Shown piece by piece: positions 25,147-33,713 of a stretch of DNA of 43,104 nt. The position numbers and the translations under genes were made by a program. The DNA is from a virus. The notes below the pieces were generated by a model. That model was not told the DNA's origin. It saw nothing but the letters and a program-made list of their open reading frames with translations, and did not search any database. Position 1 is the first letter of the stretch. Every line of letters starts with the position of its first letter. Where the stretch lies: the IMG/VR virus record IMGVR_UViG_3300025411_001047, positions 1 to 43,104 of that record. The stretch is one strand, 5' to 3'.

Positions 25147-25728
25147 ATGATTATTACAGACCAAAAAATATATAATGGCGACTTTATTCATAAGCGTTTC
25201 GCTTATAAGTATTTTAGAGATCGCACTCTACCTATTGGTAATATTGTTAGCTTTGTAGCACCTGTTGAGGTTACATTAAACCTTATTGACTTAGAAGATT
25301 CATTAGAAAAAGACTATATTTATAGTGATTCTATGATTAATTTCTGTTGGGAAATACCTAACTTAGACCCGTTTGGTGCAGTATGTTTTCAACGCTTGTT
25401 TAATACTTCTATTGCTAATATCTTACAGAAGATTATCAATAAGCCTATTGAAATGAAAGGCGATGATATTATGGTACATGCTGAATTTACACAAGGTGGT
25501 GTTGTACAGCAAAAAGGTAAAGCTTCTGTCAGTATTACATATTCAAAAGATAATGTAGCTATTGGCCACACTGGTGTTAACTTAGTAGCCGGTAAACAAG
25601 CTCCTGCCTTTGCATTTAGTACTAACCTAACACCGGAACAAACTGCGAAATTCCAGAATGCCGTTATTGATCAATTTTATAGTATGGTAGATAATATCTT
25701 TATTGCTACCACTAAAATTACTGTTTAA
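25147..25728 (+). CDS. DUF366-like protein
   Basis: A 193-residue protein that by memory of the family resembles DUF366, an uncharacterised domain described from archaea. Shared elements are an opening YNGDFIHKRFAYKYFRD, an IVSFVAPVEV strand, LIDLEDSL followed by DYIYSDSMINFCWE, a QRLFNTSIANIL helix, then KASVSITY and HTGVNLV. No enzyme motif is known to me. Linking it to deazaguanine chemistry would be speculation. It starts a coupled run with the clamp-loader-like and GroES-like genes (TAATG overlap). Confidence 0.55.
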   Translation: MIITDQKIYNGDFIHKRFAYKYFRDRTLPIGNIVSFVAPVEVTLNLIDLEDSLEKDYIYSDSMINFCWEIPNLDPFGAVCFQRLFNTSIANILQKIINKPIEMKGDDIMVHAEFTQGGVVQQKGKASVSITYSKDNVAIGHTGVNLVAGKQAPAFAFSTNLTPEQTAKFQNAVIDQFYSMVDNIFIATTKITV

Positions 25729-26123
25729 TGTTCGAATATCTTAACAAGATACTCTTTAAGACTAAGACTCCTGACACCTCTACTATAAATGAGGTTAAGG
25801 AGTTTCAGCCTTTTTTAATACAGAGGTGGTGTTCTATGTACTCTCCTCAAGTGTCTAACCTTGTTAATCAAACAAGTAACCGGGTTTGGCCGGTATTAGA
25901 AAATAATGCAATGTGGTTTAATTATTTGCATGGTATTATACCTAACTCAAAATTTAAAAGAGTTACATACATAAAAAAACAAAAAGATAAAGATAATACT
26001 AATAAACAAGCAATCAAGGTTGTTGCTAACCACCTTGAAATTTCAGCCCGAGAAGTAAGTCAGTATATAGAACTATTTAATTTAAAATTACCTAATGAAA
26101 AAAAGCATACAACACAAGATTGA
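25728..26123 (+). CDS. Clamp-loader small subunit-like (gp62 type)
   Basis: A 131-residue protein. The pattern FEYLNKIL...FQPFLIQRWCSMY, a central NNAMWFNYLHGIIP, then KRVTYIKK and a C-terminal IEISAREVSQYIELF-like helix follows the layout of the small subunit of T4-like clamp loaders (gp62), where PF-x-NR or QR near residue 30 is typical. gp62 works with gp44 to load the sliding clamp; gp44 and gp45 genes are not in the window. Similarity is judged by eye and moderate, so a different small replication protein is possible. It overlaps the next gene by 29 bases. Confidence 0.55.
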   Translation: MFEYLNKILFKTKTPDTSTINEVKEFQPFLIQRWCSMYSPQVSNLVNQTSNRVWPVLENNAMWFNYLHGIIPNSKFKRVTYIKKQKDKDNTNKQAIKVVANHLEISAREVSQYIELFNLKLPNEKKHTTQD

Positions 26124-26574
26124 AAGAGACATTAAACAAAGTGGTTTAAGCCATGCTGAACAAAACAAAGCACTTGCTGCTAACGAGGCTGTTGAAACCG
26201 ATCTTACTAAAGGTTTAGTTAGACTTGAAGACTATGCAAATAGTGATTTAAATCTCAAGAGCTGGAAGCTTACAGCTGTATTAGATGATATTTTATTCTG
26301 TCAATTTGCTGATACAAACGAAGATGGCACTATGATCCGTCGAGGAGATATTTGGATACCTATTAATGCTGTTAATCAGGCATGGCGTGTAGCTAAAGTC
26401 ATTTTAGCTGGCCCTCGTGCAAAGGTTAAACCAGGTCAACATGTTATTTTTCCGAGTACATTTGGCTTAAAAGCAAGCAATGTTAACAATTTAAAAAATA
26501 TTGTGTTTCTTAACGAAGACCGTATTTTCGGTGTTGCAGAACCGGAAGAAACATATGATAAGTATGTTAAATGA
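26095..26574 (+). CDS. 31: GroES-like co-chaperonin (gp31 type)
   Basis: A 159-residue protein. An N-terminal helical part of about 50 residues precedes a GroES-like barrel: WKLTAVLDDILFCQF, a loop with GTMIRRGDIWIPI, VNQAWRVAKVILAGPRAKVKPGQHVIFPS and a final NEDRIFGV. The VAKVILAGP...KPGQHVIF core is characteristic of GroES and of T4-like gp31 functional equivalents. gp31 replaces GroES so that the host GroEL can fold the large major capsid protein. The mobile loop that touches GroEL would be around residues 72-85. The N-terminal addition is unusual for GroES (97 residues). Confidence 0.65.
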   Translation: MKKSIQHKIERDIKQSGLSHAEQNKALAANEAVETDLTKGLVRLEDYANSDLNLKSWKLTAVLDDILFCQFADTNEDGTMIRRGDIWIPINAVNQAWRVAKVILAGPRAKVKPGQHVIFPSTFGLKASNVNNLKNIVFLNEDRIFGVAEPEETYDKYVK

Positions 26575-26954
26575 GACTTTCCCAAGGAGCATTAGCTACT
26601 CTACTATCTAAAAACGTATTAGAGATAAAATTCGTAAGAAGACGCCCCTCTCCTGGAGAACCAGCAACCAGGAGAATGCTTGCAACTAACGATACTATTT
26701 TGCTAAATAGTTCAGCTGGAAGGACCGCTCTTAACTTTAAACCAGCTACTGGACACTTAAAGTTTAACCCCCAACAAAAGGGGTTAGTACTAACTTGGGA
26801 TATATTCATGCAGGATTATAGGTTAATACCTGCGGAATCTGCTGATGTTGTTAGTGTTATACCTTCCACCCCACCAGATCAGTTCTGGAAATATTTCAGT
26901 GAGGTATTAAGTAGAATGTCAACAGCCGAAAAAGAACGGTTTATGGACAAATAA
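26571..26954 (+). CDS. SH3-barrel-like small phage protein (DUF2693/WYL_2-like)
   Basis: A 127-residue protein that resembles a family common in T4-like phages. Features are a start MRLSQGALATLLSKNVLEIKFVRR, a central ATRRMLATND...LLNSSAGRTALNF, then LVLTWDIFMQDYRLI and a C-terminal FWKYFSEVL helix followed by a KERFMDK end. The TRRMLAT element is typical for the SH3-like DUF2693/WYL_2 proteins as I recall them. The function is unknown; a regulatory or nucleic-acid role has been assumed from the fold. It is coupled by ATGA with the GroES-like gene. Confidence 0.5.
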   Translation: MRLSQGALATLLSKNVLEIKFVRRRPSPGEPATRRMLATNDTILLNSSAGRTALNFKPATGHLKFNPQQKGLVLTWDIFMQDYRLIPAESADVVSVIPSTPPDQFWKYFSEVLSRMSTAEKERFMDK

Positions 26955-26955
26955 A

Positions 26956-27291
26956 ATGCTTAATATTATCGATAACAACATTAAAAATTATTTTCAAAAA
27001 AATATTATTTTAACACTTAAGAACAAACAATACAAAAAAGGAAAATTAATTAATTTTAAGCTTTCCGGTTGTTATCTTTCGTTTATACTATTAACCGAAA
27101 AAAAGAAAGAAACATTTGAAATACCAGTTCCTTTTTCAGTAAAGCCGGAAAAGGATAAACTTGTATTTGATTATACTTTAGAAGCATTAGCAGAAAACGA
27201 TTTTGACTTATTAGTTAATTTGAAAGCAACTAATCAAGTTAAAAAATGCAAATTTTATAATGCAGTCCTTACAATTTCATCATTGAACTAA
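26956..27291 (+). CDS. Hypothetical small basic protein
   Basis: A 111-residue protein that begins one base after the preceding stop. It is Lys-rich and beta-strand-rich (IILTLKNKQYKKGKLINFKLSGCYLSFILLT), with no cysteine pair or catalytic motif. The strand order could fit a small barrel such as an Sm or PilZ-like fold. No family recognised. It is the last gene of the coupled run that starts with the DUF366-like gene. Confidence 0.5.
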   Translation: MLNIIDNNIKNYFQKNIILTLKNKQYKKGKLINFKLSGCYLSFILLTEKKKETFEIPVPFSVKPEKDKLVFDYTLEALAENDFDLLVNLKATNQVKKCKFYNAVLTISSLN

Positions 27292-27316
27292 TTAGATAGT
27301 AGTGTATTATTAGTTA

Positions 27317-28924
27317 ATGTTGCTCAATAAACCGTTACTCGATTACTTTCCTACTGGTTATACACCAAGACCACATCAAATAAAAGGTCTTCAGGATATT
27401 GAAGCGGCTATAAAAAAAGAAAAGAAGTTTATTATTGTACAGGCGCCTACCGGTTCGGGTAAGTCGTTTATCAGTAAAACTCTTTCCAATGCAACCGATG
27501 AATGTGATTCCGAATTCAAAAACTTAGTTTTTAACTACCATGCATATGACGAAGATTATATAGATGTAATGGCCAGGTTTCCGTTACATGGCTTGTTTGC
27601 ACTCACTACCACTAAGGCTTTACAGAATCAGTATAAAGAACTATTTAATGAGTCTTCTATATTTAAAGGCAAGTCTAATTATCAGTGTGATGTAGATGAG
27701 AGCTTTACAGTAGATTATGCCCCGTGTGTTATTACGCAGAAGATGAGAAAAGAATGCTGGGAAGAGCATCGCTGTCCGTATTATGAAGCACGTAACAGTG
27801 CTTTAATAGAAAAGTTTACTGTATTAAATTATGCTTCGTTTTTTAACTTGCCCGATCATTTAAAACATAGACAGGTTATTGTTGCAGATGAGTGTTCAGA
27901 ATTAGAAGACGAAATCGTAAAGAACTTCTCTACATTAATTGATTACCGTCGTTTAACACAAAGCGATATAGAATACACTAAGTTAACATCTGATAACTCT
28001 AATAAAGCTTTAGGTTGGTTAACAGACTTAGCTGAATCTGTTAAAGGGGTAATTGACTCACGCGCAAATCGCTCTCGTTACGATAGTAACAAGGTAGAAC
28101 TCATACAACAGCAGTTTAGAAAAGACCTTTATGAGTCTATTGTTAATACTATAGACCATTGGGAGGATACGCAATACATTATTGAGAAAGATGGTGAAAA
28201 GGCTATCTTTACACCTCTAAAAATAGATAAACTCAGCGGTTGTTTGTTTGATTATGCAGATACAGTAATTTTAATGAGCGCAACTATTGTAGACAAAAAC
28301 ATATTTGCAAAAACATTAGGTATTACTGATTTTGAATATGTAGAGATTGAATCTACCTTTGATCCTAAAAAGAGCCCTATTTATTGCCACACCAAATATC
28401 CATTAAATCACAAGTTAATGGAAAAGAACCTACCACCGGTGGTAGAAATAGCTAATACATTAGCAGATAGTCATAAAGGTGAAAAAGGCATAATACATAC
28501 ACACTCTTTTGCTATTACACAAGCTGTACAAAAGAAGCTTAAAGGTAAGCGCTTTTTATGGAGAGAAGAAGGTACTACTAATGAAGACATTATTAAACAG
28601 CACGTTCTTAGACCAGATGATACAGTTTTAGTTAGTCCCTCTTTAACTATGGGATTAGACTTAAAAGGCGATTTAGGTAAGTGGCAAGTTATTATAAAGC
28701 TACCATATCCATCTTTAGGTGGTAAACGTGTTAAGAAGCTCTTCGAAGAGGATCCAGGTTGGTATAAAATGAGAATGTTTATTGCATTAATACAAGCTTG
28801 TGGAAGGTGTACCAGAAGTGTTGAAGACGAAAGCGTGACTTACATATTGGATGGTTTATCCGCTAAAACTATAATAGATAATAAGAAGATCTTACCTAAA
28901 CACTTTTTAGATCGTATTGTATAA
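27317..28924 (+). CDS. DinG/XPD-type helicase with iron-sulfur cluster
   Basis: A 535-residue superfamily 2 helicase. After RPHQIKGLQDI comes Walker A APTGSGKS (43-50). Four cysteines, C124, C137, C147 and C153 (NYQC, APC, KEC, HRCPYYEARN), form the Fe-S cluster typical of DinG, XPD and Bacillus-like CasDinG. The DExx box is DECS at 191-194, then LSATIVD, TMGLDLKG and QACGRCTRS. Such enzymes unwind 5'-3' and act on R-loops or D-loops. It is a second SF2 helicase besides UvsW. It stands with its own upstream gap, before the tail gene. Confidence 0.88.
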   Translation: MLLNKPLLDYFPTGYTPRPHQIKGLQDIEAAIKKEKKFIIVQAPTGSGKSFISKTLSNATDECDSEFKNLVFNYHAYDEDYIDVMARFPLHGLFALTTTKALQNQYKELFNESSIFKGKSNYQCDVDESFTVDYAPCVITQKMRKECWEEHRCPYYEARNSALIEKFTVLNYASFFNLPDHLKHRQVIVADECSELEDEIVKNFSTLIDYRRLTQSDIEYTKLTSDNSNKALGWLTDLAESVKGVIDSRANRSRYDSNKVELIQQQFRKDLYESIVNTIDHWEDTQYIIEKDGEKAIFTPLKIDKLSGCLFDYADTVILMSATIVDKNIFAKTLGITDFEYVEIESTFDPKKSPIYCHTKYPLNHKLMEKNLPPVVEIANTLADSHKGEKGIIHTHSFAITQAVQKKLKGKRFLWREEGTTNEDIIKQHVLRPDDTVLVSPSLTMGLDLKGDLGKWQVIIKLPYPSLGGKRVKKLFEEDPGWYKMRMFIALIQACGRCTRSVEDESVTYILDGLSAKTIIDNKKILPKHFLDRIV

Positions 28925-28930
28925 GTATAT
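28922..28930 (+). promoter_or_regulatory. Candidate late promoter variant TAAGTATAT
   Basis: The box lies across the stop codon of the helicase gene and ends 2 bases before the GTG start of the tail gene. The same sequence TAAGTATAT is found in the capsid gene leader (38237-38245). Confidence 0.4.
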
Positions 28931-28932
28931 AA

Positions 28933-30924
28933 GTGCAGAACTACACGTATCATTGGGAGGTAAAGGATTTATTAACACAATTTCTTAATGCTTTTGATGG
29001 AGCAGTTGTGAAGCGTTATGATATACATGGTAATGTAGGTAACAATATTGCAGTTAGATATGTTTATGCACCCAAACAACGTGTTCTTTTTGATTTAGTT
29101 GACCCAGCACAGAATTTTACATTACCAGTAGTAGCGTTCTATATTAGTAGTGTCAGTAGGGATCAATCCAGAGTATTTAATAAGCTCTATGGTCAGTTTA
29201 ACGTTAACCCTAACATAGCCGCTTTTACTCCTTCCACCGCTGATCAAAACTTACAACCAGTACCAGTCAATATAGAAGTTAGCGTTAGTATAGTGACACG
29301 TTTTCAGACAGATATGGATCAAATTTTAAGTAATTTTGTTCCATACAGCGACCCGTATTTTATTATTTCTTGGACTCGTAGAGAGATGTCTAACATAGAA
29401 ATTCGTTCTGAAGTACTTTGGAATGGTACATTAACTATGGGTTACCCGGTAGAACAGCAACCCACACAACCAACACGTGTAACGTGTGATACATCATTTA
29501 CTATTAAAGGGTGGTTGTTTAAGGCTGATGCTAACCCTGTAGGAAGAATATTTAAAATTGATACTAATTTTTACCCTGTATCGGGTACTCCTACGTTTGA
29601 AAATCTTGACTACTTAACCGATCCAACTCAAACTGAATCATTTACGATTTCTGCTAAACCTGAAATGCCATATAGTGATCGTTGGTTAACACCTGTCGGT
29701 CTTTCTGGCGCGTTAAACTTATACGGAACAAATTTAAAGTATACAAATTATGTTTACCTTAGCGGTAATAATAATATGTTTGGTACTAACACTCAAACAG
29801 TTAATCTATATGCACTATCATCTGGTTTATCAGCAAACTACCCTGCATTAACTGGTTTAGTGCCAGCCGCAAGTTATTATGTATATAATGATAATAAGTT
29901 GCAAGTAACCTATCCTGCACCATTAACTGTCGGTTATTTTGATATTATTGTATTTAACGATGCAGGTTATACTTTACTTTCAGTTAATTCATATAACTCT
30001 AATCTTTCCGTACAACCACCATACACTCAAGGTATACAGGCTGTATTACCACCCCCACCACAGCCCACCTCAACACCTACACCTACTCCGACATTAACCC
30101 CTACCCCAACACCTGACCCGTCTCCTACCTCTACACCGACTGTAACTCCTGTACCACTTACAGCTACACCTACAGCTACACCTACACCTACAGTAACTTT
30201 AACCCCATCACCTACACCCACGATAACACTAACACCTACTCCATCACCTACTCCAACAGCTACACCTGCTCTTACAGGAACATTGCTACTTAGCGTAGTA
30301 GATGGAACTGACGGTATTGTGTTTAACAGTGTAGGGTATTTAGCAACCAGTATGGTAACGGTTAATATCAATCAACCTTACTCAATTACTGCTATAATTA
30401 GTTATGGGTACGATTTTGAACATTGGAGTCTCACACCTAATGTTGTTGTTGGTAACCCTACAAATACAACTACTACAGTTACCCTTACAGCTGCAGGGGG
30501 TCTTCAAACCATAGGTGCATTTACAGTACTACAACCTACACCGACACCTACACCGGTACCTCCAACACCTACCCCTACACCTACGCGTACACACACCCCA
30601 ACACCTACACCGACTTTAACTCGCACCCCATCCCCTACCCCGACTATTACACCAACCCCAACAGTTAACCTCAGTGTAAGTTTCAATCCAGGCAGACAGA
30701 ATTACATTGAAATTAATGGTGTACAATACACAAGTAGTACGTCTATATCAGGATTGAATGTAAATCAGTCTTATCCAATATCGGTATCCTTAAAAGCAGG
30801 CCAAACGTTTAATAATTGGGGGTATTCAGGCCCTGTAACATTTGCAAGCTCGATTACTAACCCAACAACCTTCACGATAACAGGTGGTGGTCCAGCTACA
30901 ATAAGTGCACTGAGCGGGCCTTAA
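28933..30924 (+). CDS. 15: gp15-like tail terminator fused to Thr-Pro linkers and InlB-like domains
   Basis: A 663-residue protein from a GTG start. Residues about 1-205 look like T4 gp15, the tail sheath stabiliser that closes the tail tip next to the head: [59 protein letters not shown] and [10 protein letters not shown] follow the order in T4 gp15. T4 gp15 is 272 residues. Here about 390 more follow: an IPT/TIG-like Ig domain (near 255-360), a Pro-Thr linker (about 377-446), a divergent InlB B-repeat-like domain (FEHWSL), a second Thr-Pro linker (534-577) and a second such domain (FNNWGYSG). It should project from the neck. Confidence 0.78.
   Translation: MQNYTYHWEVKDLLTQFLNAFDGAVVKRYDIHGNVGNNIAVRYVYAPKQRVLFDLVDPAQNFTLPVVAFYISSVSRDQSRVFNKLYGQFNVNPNIAAFTPSTADQNLQPVPVNIEVSVSIVTRFQTDMDQILSNFVPYSDPYFIISWTRREMSNIEIRSEVLWNGTLTMGYPVEQQPTQPTRVTCDTSFTIKGWLFKADANPVGRIFKIDTNFYPVSGTPTFENLDYLTDPTQTESFTISAKPEMPYSDRWLTPVGLSGALNLYGTNLKYTNYVYLSGNNNMFGTNTQTVNLYALSSGLSANYPALTGLVPAASYYVYNDNKLQVTYPAPLTVGYFDIIVFNDAGYTLLSVNSYNSNLSVQPPYTQGIQAVLPPPPQPTSTPTPTPTLTPTPTPDPSPTSTPTVTPVPLTATPTATPTPTVTLTPSPTPTITLTPTPSPTPTATPALTGTLLLSVVDGTDGIVFNSVGYLATSMVTVNINQPYSITAIISYGYDFEHWSLTPNVVVGNPTNTTTTVTLTAAGGLQTIGAFTVLQPTPTPTPVPPTPTPTPTRTHTPTPTPTLTRTPSPTPTITPTPTVNLSVSFNPGRQNYIEINGVQYTSSTSISGLNVNQSYPISVSLKAGQTFNNWGYSGPVTFASSITNPTTFTITGGGPATISALSGP
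30064..30270 (+). repeat. Hexanucleotide-type ACACCT-like repeat (Thr-Pro linker 1)
   Basis: A roughly 200-base stretch coding Thr-Pro, with few Ser, Val or Ala steps, written mainly as degenerate ACACCT/ACTCCG-type codon pairs. The repeat unit is six bases, so slippage would keep the frame and change only linker length. The long Pro-Thr run is mucin-like. Confidence 0.75.
30532..30664 (+). repeat. Thr-Pro linker 2 repeat
   Basis: A second degenerate ACACCT-type stretch of about 130 bases in the same gene, coding alternate Thr and Pro with some Arg and His. It separates the two InlB-like domains and has a similar codon make-up to linker 1, so the linker-plus-domain unit may have arisen by duplication. 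Confidence 0.7.
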
Positions 30925-30977
30925 TAATTTAAAATTGGCATTTTAACAAATCCAGTATATAATAATAGCATACAGTG

Positions 30978-30986
30978 TAAATAATA
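30978..30986 (+). promoter_or_regulatory. Candidate late promoter TAAATAATA (portal)
   Basis: The box ends 5 bases before the portal ATG. A TATATAATAATA tract about 20 bases further upstream could serve as an alternative start. No Shine-Dalgarno sequence lies between box and ATG. Confidence 0.5.
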
Positions 30987-30991
30987 TATAA

Positions 30992-32788
30992 ATGGCTGAC
31001 AACGTACAACCTAACTTCTTCACTCGCACATTTAACAATATTGTTAATAGGTTGCCGTATACTGGTAATGCTCAAGTGATTGACAACATCAAAGAACTTA
31101 ATCCTAAGTTCGAAACATTTTATAATATCAACAGTTCTGCTAAAGAACGTGTATTCAAACAAGCTGTTTCTACTCAACAGGATATGCCTGGTATGCCTTC
31201 CCTTGAAGGTATTGTTATTAATAAAGCATATCACGATTTTCTTTATGCCTTAATTGATACAGATAAACCGAAGCGTTTAGCTGATTATCGGGTTATGGCT
31301 TCTTATGCAGAAATTAGCCACGCTTTAGATGAAATCTGTGATGAAATGCTTGTCAAAGATGATAAAGGTAAGTATGTTGGCTTAACAGTAGCTGAAAGTA
31401 AGGATCCGGTTATTGCAAAAGAACTTCAAAAGAACTTTCACAATTTAGTAGAACAGTTTAACTTAGACAATAAAGGCTTTGAATATTTTAGAGCTATATT
31501 AATTGATGCTGAACTGTACTTTGAAAACGTAATACATGAAGATAAAAAGGATGCTGGTATTATAGGTGTAGTACAGATACCTACAGAGCACATTAATCCT
31601 ATTTACGACAACATTCAAAATATGTTAATTAAAGGCTTCTTATTACGTAAGCCTGTTATCGATAAAGATGCTCAAAATAGAAACACATCTAAACAAGAGT
31701 TAATACCTTTAGAACGTCATCAAGTTACATATTTTCATTCTCATACTTGGAACGAACACAAAACTATTCGTTTACCATATCTTGAAGTAGCACGTAGAGC
31801 ATACAAGCAATTAAGTTTAATTGAAGATAGTATTATTGTTTATCGTTTAGTAAGAGCTCCAGAACGCTTAGTATTTAAAGTAGATGTAGGTAATTTACCT
31901 GCACCTAAAGCAGAAGCTTATATTAAACGTTTAATGCAATCATATTGGTCACGTAGAACATACGATAACGATCAAGGTGGTAATGTTAATGTTTACGACC
32001 CACAATCAATGTTAGATAGTTATTGGTTTGCTAAACGTCCAGATGGTACAGGTACAGACGTTACTTCATTACCAGGTGGTGCTAACTTAGGTCAATTAGA
32101 TGATTTAAATTACTTTGTTAAGAAGCTCTATAAAGCATTACGCGTACCAACAAGCCGTTTAGACCCAGAAGCAAAGTATGCTGATGGTGCTGAAATTTTA
32201 CGTGAAGAGCTTAAGTTTGCACGTCTTATTATTCGTTTCCAACGTCAATTTGCTTCTACATTAAAAGAAACTTTAATTACTCATTTAAAGTTAAAAGGTC
32301 TTTGGGACCAATACAAATTAAAAGAACATGATATACATGTAGCGTTTAACCCACCTACTTATTTCCACGTAGCACGTGAAGCTCAGATACACGATTTAAA
32401 AGTTAAGTCATTAAACGATGCTATTCAAACTGAAGCTGTATCAAAATCATATGCCCTTAAGAAGTATATGAACTGGACTGATGATGAACTTAAAGTTAAT
32501 CGTGAATGGATGAAAAAAGACGCTGCTTTTGCTTTTGAAGTTGCACAAATTACTAATGCTGGCCCTAATTGGCGTCAAGGCATTACAGGTGGTGGTGCAC
32601 AGGGCGGTGGCGGTGGTGGTGGAGCTGGTGGTACGCCTCCAGCATTTGGTCCAGCACCAGGTGGCGGTGGTAGTGCATTACCTCCAGCGGGTGGTGAAGC
32701 TCCTGCAGGCGGAGGTGAGGCTGGTGGAGAAGCTCCTGCAGCTCCTGAACCAGCTGGTGGTGCTCCAAGCGCGCTTCCAGGTACTTAA
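30992..32788 (+). CDS. 20: Portal vertex protein, gp20-like
   Basis: A 598-residue portal protein. The dodecameric portal is the DNA entry channel and head-nucleation site. Visible T4-family features are the start FFTRTFNNIVNRLPYTG, ALDEICDEML, the LERHQVTYFHSHTW stretch, RLVRAPERLVFKVDVGNLP, and the highly typical SRLDPEAKYADGAEILREELKFARLIIRFQ near residue 390. T4 gp20 has 524 residues. The extra length is in a C-terminal tail of about 65 residues that is almost only Gly, Ala and Pro, described separately. The gene is followed after 29 bases by a converging neck-protein gene. Confidence 0.93.
   Translation: MADNVQPNFFTRTFNNIVNRLPYTGNAQVIDNIKELNPKFETFYNINSSAKERVFKQAVSTQQDMPGMPSLEGIVINKAYHDFLYALIDTDKPKRLADYRVMASYAEISHALDEICDEMLVKDDKGKYVGLTVAESKDPVIAKELQKNFHNLVEQFNLDNKGFEYFRAILIDAELYFENVIHEDKKDAGIIGVVQIPTEHINPIYDNIQNMLIKGFLLRKPVIDKDAQNRNTSKQELIPLERHQVTYFHSHTWNEHKTIRLPYLEVARRAYKQLSLIEDSIIVYRLVRAPERLVFKVDVGNLPAPKAEAYIKRLMQSYWSRRTYDNDQGGNVNVYDPQSMLDSYWFAKRPDGTGTDVTSLPGGANLGQLDDLNYFVKKLYKALRVPTSRLDPEAKYADGAEILREELKFARLIIRFQRQFASTLKETLITHLKLKGLWDQYKLKEHDIHVAFNPPTYFHVAREAQIHDLKVKSLNDAIQTEAVSKSYALKKYMNWTDDELKVNREWMKKDAAFAFEVAQITNAGPNWRQGITGGGAQGGGGGGGAGGTPPAFGPAPGGGGSALPPAGGEAPAGGGEAGGEAPAAPEPAGGAPSALPGT
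32586..32785 (+). repeat. Gly/Ala/Pro-rich coding repeat at the portal C-terminus
   Basis: About 200 bases of GGTGGTGG-, GCTCCTGC- and CCAGCA-type low-complexity sequence code a Gly-run, a PAPGGGG segment and EAPAGG/EAPAAPEP steps. It is the only long Gly tract in the window and locally much richer in G and C. Confidence 0.7.
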
Positions 32789-32817
32789 ACGTATAACTAC
32801 TTGATAAAGAACAAGTA

Positions 32818-33702
32818 CTACCCCATAAAAAATCCTGGAGGTTCTTGATCTTCTTGACGCGTATTGAGTAATTGATCTTCAAGATCTTTCTTTTCAGTTG
32901 TACCTTGCGTCATTAACTCACTATATTGTAGTGTACCACTACCAAATAGTTGCGTGTTTTGGAACTTACCGCGTGTATTAGCTATGTTAATCTTAACAAG
33001 CGCTTTTGCGTATTCCATTACCCAACGCTCTTTAACTAAATCTTTTATTGGTCTTTCTATTCTACAGCTTACTGTAGCCCAGTATCTGTCTTTGCCAGCC
33101 ATGGCTGGATCTGGAGTAATACGTAGTACTTGGGTACGAGGATCGAATCGGAAATAAGGTTGCTGTGCAAATACCTTTTCACGCGTCTTTAACCAATCTT
33201 TTAAAATGTGCCAAGAAATAACGTCAAACGCTTTGCTACCTAAGCTATATGCAAAGTGCATTTGCTGTGCCATTGATTGTTCAATAGTAAACAATGTATT
33301 AACACCGTTATTTGAACCCACTGAAAATGAAGTAACATCGATTACTTTTCTGTAATCATTCATATCTACATCCCATCCCGACTGAAATGTTGAACTTAAG
33401 GCAGATACTTCTGGATTTAAAGTATTATTAATGAGCGTGTCCATTCTAATACCCTGACCGTATGTGTACAGGGCACTATCAAACACAATTAATTCTTCTG
33501 TGCCTGGTGTAAACTTTGAATACAACTCTATTGCATAAGCAATAGCATCATAAGCTGCATTACAAGCAATTTCTAAATTAATTACAGGTGCACCAAGCTG
33601 AAAAAAGATACGCTCAGCAAGCATATCATAGCTCTGAATTCTACTATTTAAATTTGTAGATAAAAAGTCTGAAGGACCTACGGTGCTGGAAGGATTAGCC
33701 AT
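32818..33702 (-). CDS. 13: Neck protein, gp13-type
   Basis: A 294-residue protein. The N-terminal ILAERIFFQLGAPVI-like stretch (here AERIFFQLGAPVINLEIACNAAYDA) followed by AIAYAIELYSKFT is a known signature of T4-like neck proteins, in which LGAPxxxxE is followed by a helical YxxxY region. T4 gp13 (309 residues) forms the collar with gp14 and joins head and tail. The C-terminal half with ITPDP and IERPIKDLVKERWVMEYAKALVKIN suggests an all-structural protein. gp13 and gp14 are hard to tell apart by eye. It lies opposite to the portal, next to sugar-transferase genes. Confidence 0.6.
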   Translation of the reverse strand: MANPSSTVGPSDFLSTNLNSRIQSYDMLAERIFFQLGAPVINLEIACNAAYDAIAYAIELYSKFTPGTEELIVFDSALYTYGQGIRMDTLINNTLNPEVSALSSTFQSGWDVDMNDYRKVIDVTSFSVGSNNGVNTLFTIEQSMAQQMHFAYSLGSKAFDVISWHILKDWLKTREKVFAQQPYFRFDPRTQVLRITPDPAMAGKDRYWATVSCRIERPIKDLVKERWVMEYAKALVKINIANTRGKFQNTQLFGSGTLQYSELMTQGTTEKKDLEDQLLNTRQEDQEPPGFFMG

Positions 33703-33713
33703 ATCGCTAATAC

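Noticed and set aside
30027-30371. Minus-strand open frame coding Val/Gly repeats opposite the Thr-Pro linker
   Set aside because: It is the antisense shadow of the ACACCT-type repeat; strong repeats keep several frames open. No start context or homology.
30060-30665. CRISPR array
   Set aside because: The regular repeats are short coding hexamers without spacers. No other direct repeats with unique spacers were seen in the window.
32529-32882. Plus- and minus-strand open frames across the portal C-terminal repeat
   Set aside because: Frames are kept open by the Gly/Ala/Pro codon repeats. The portal frame is continuous and convincing, and the others have Leu/Val or His-rich nonsense composition.
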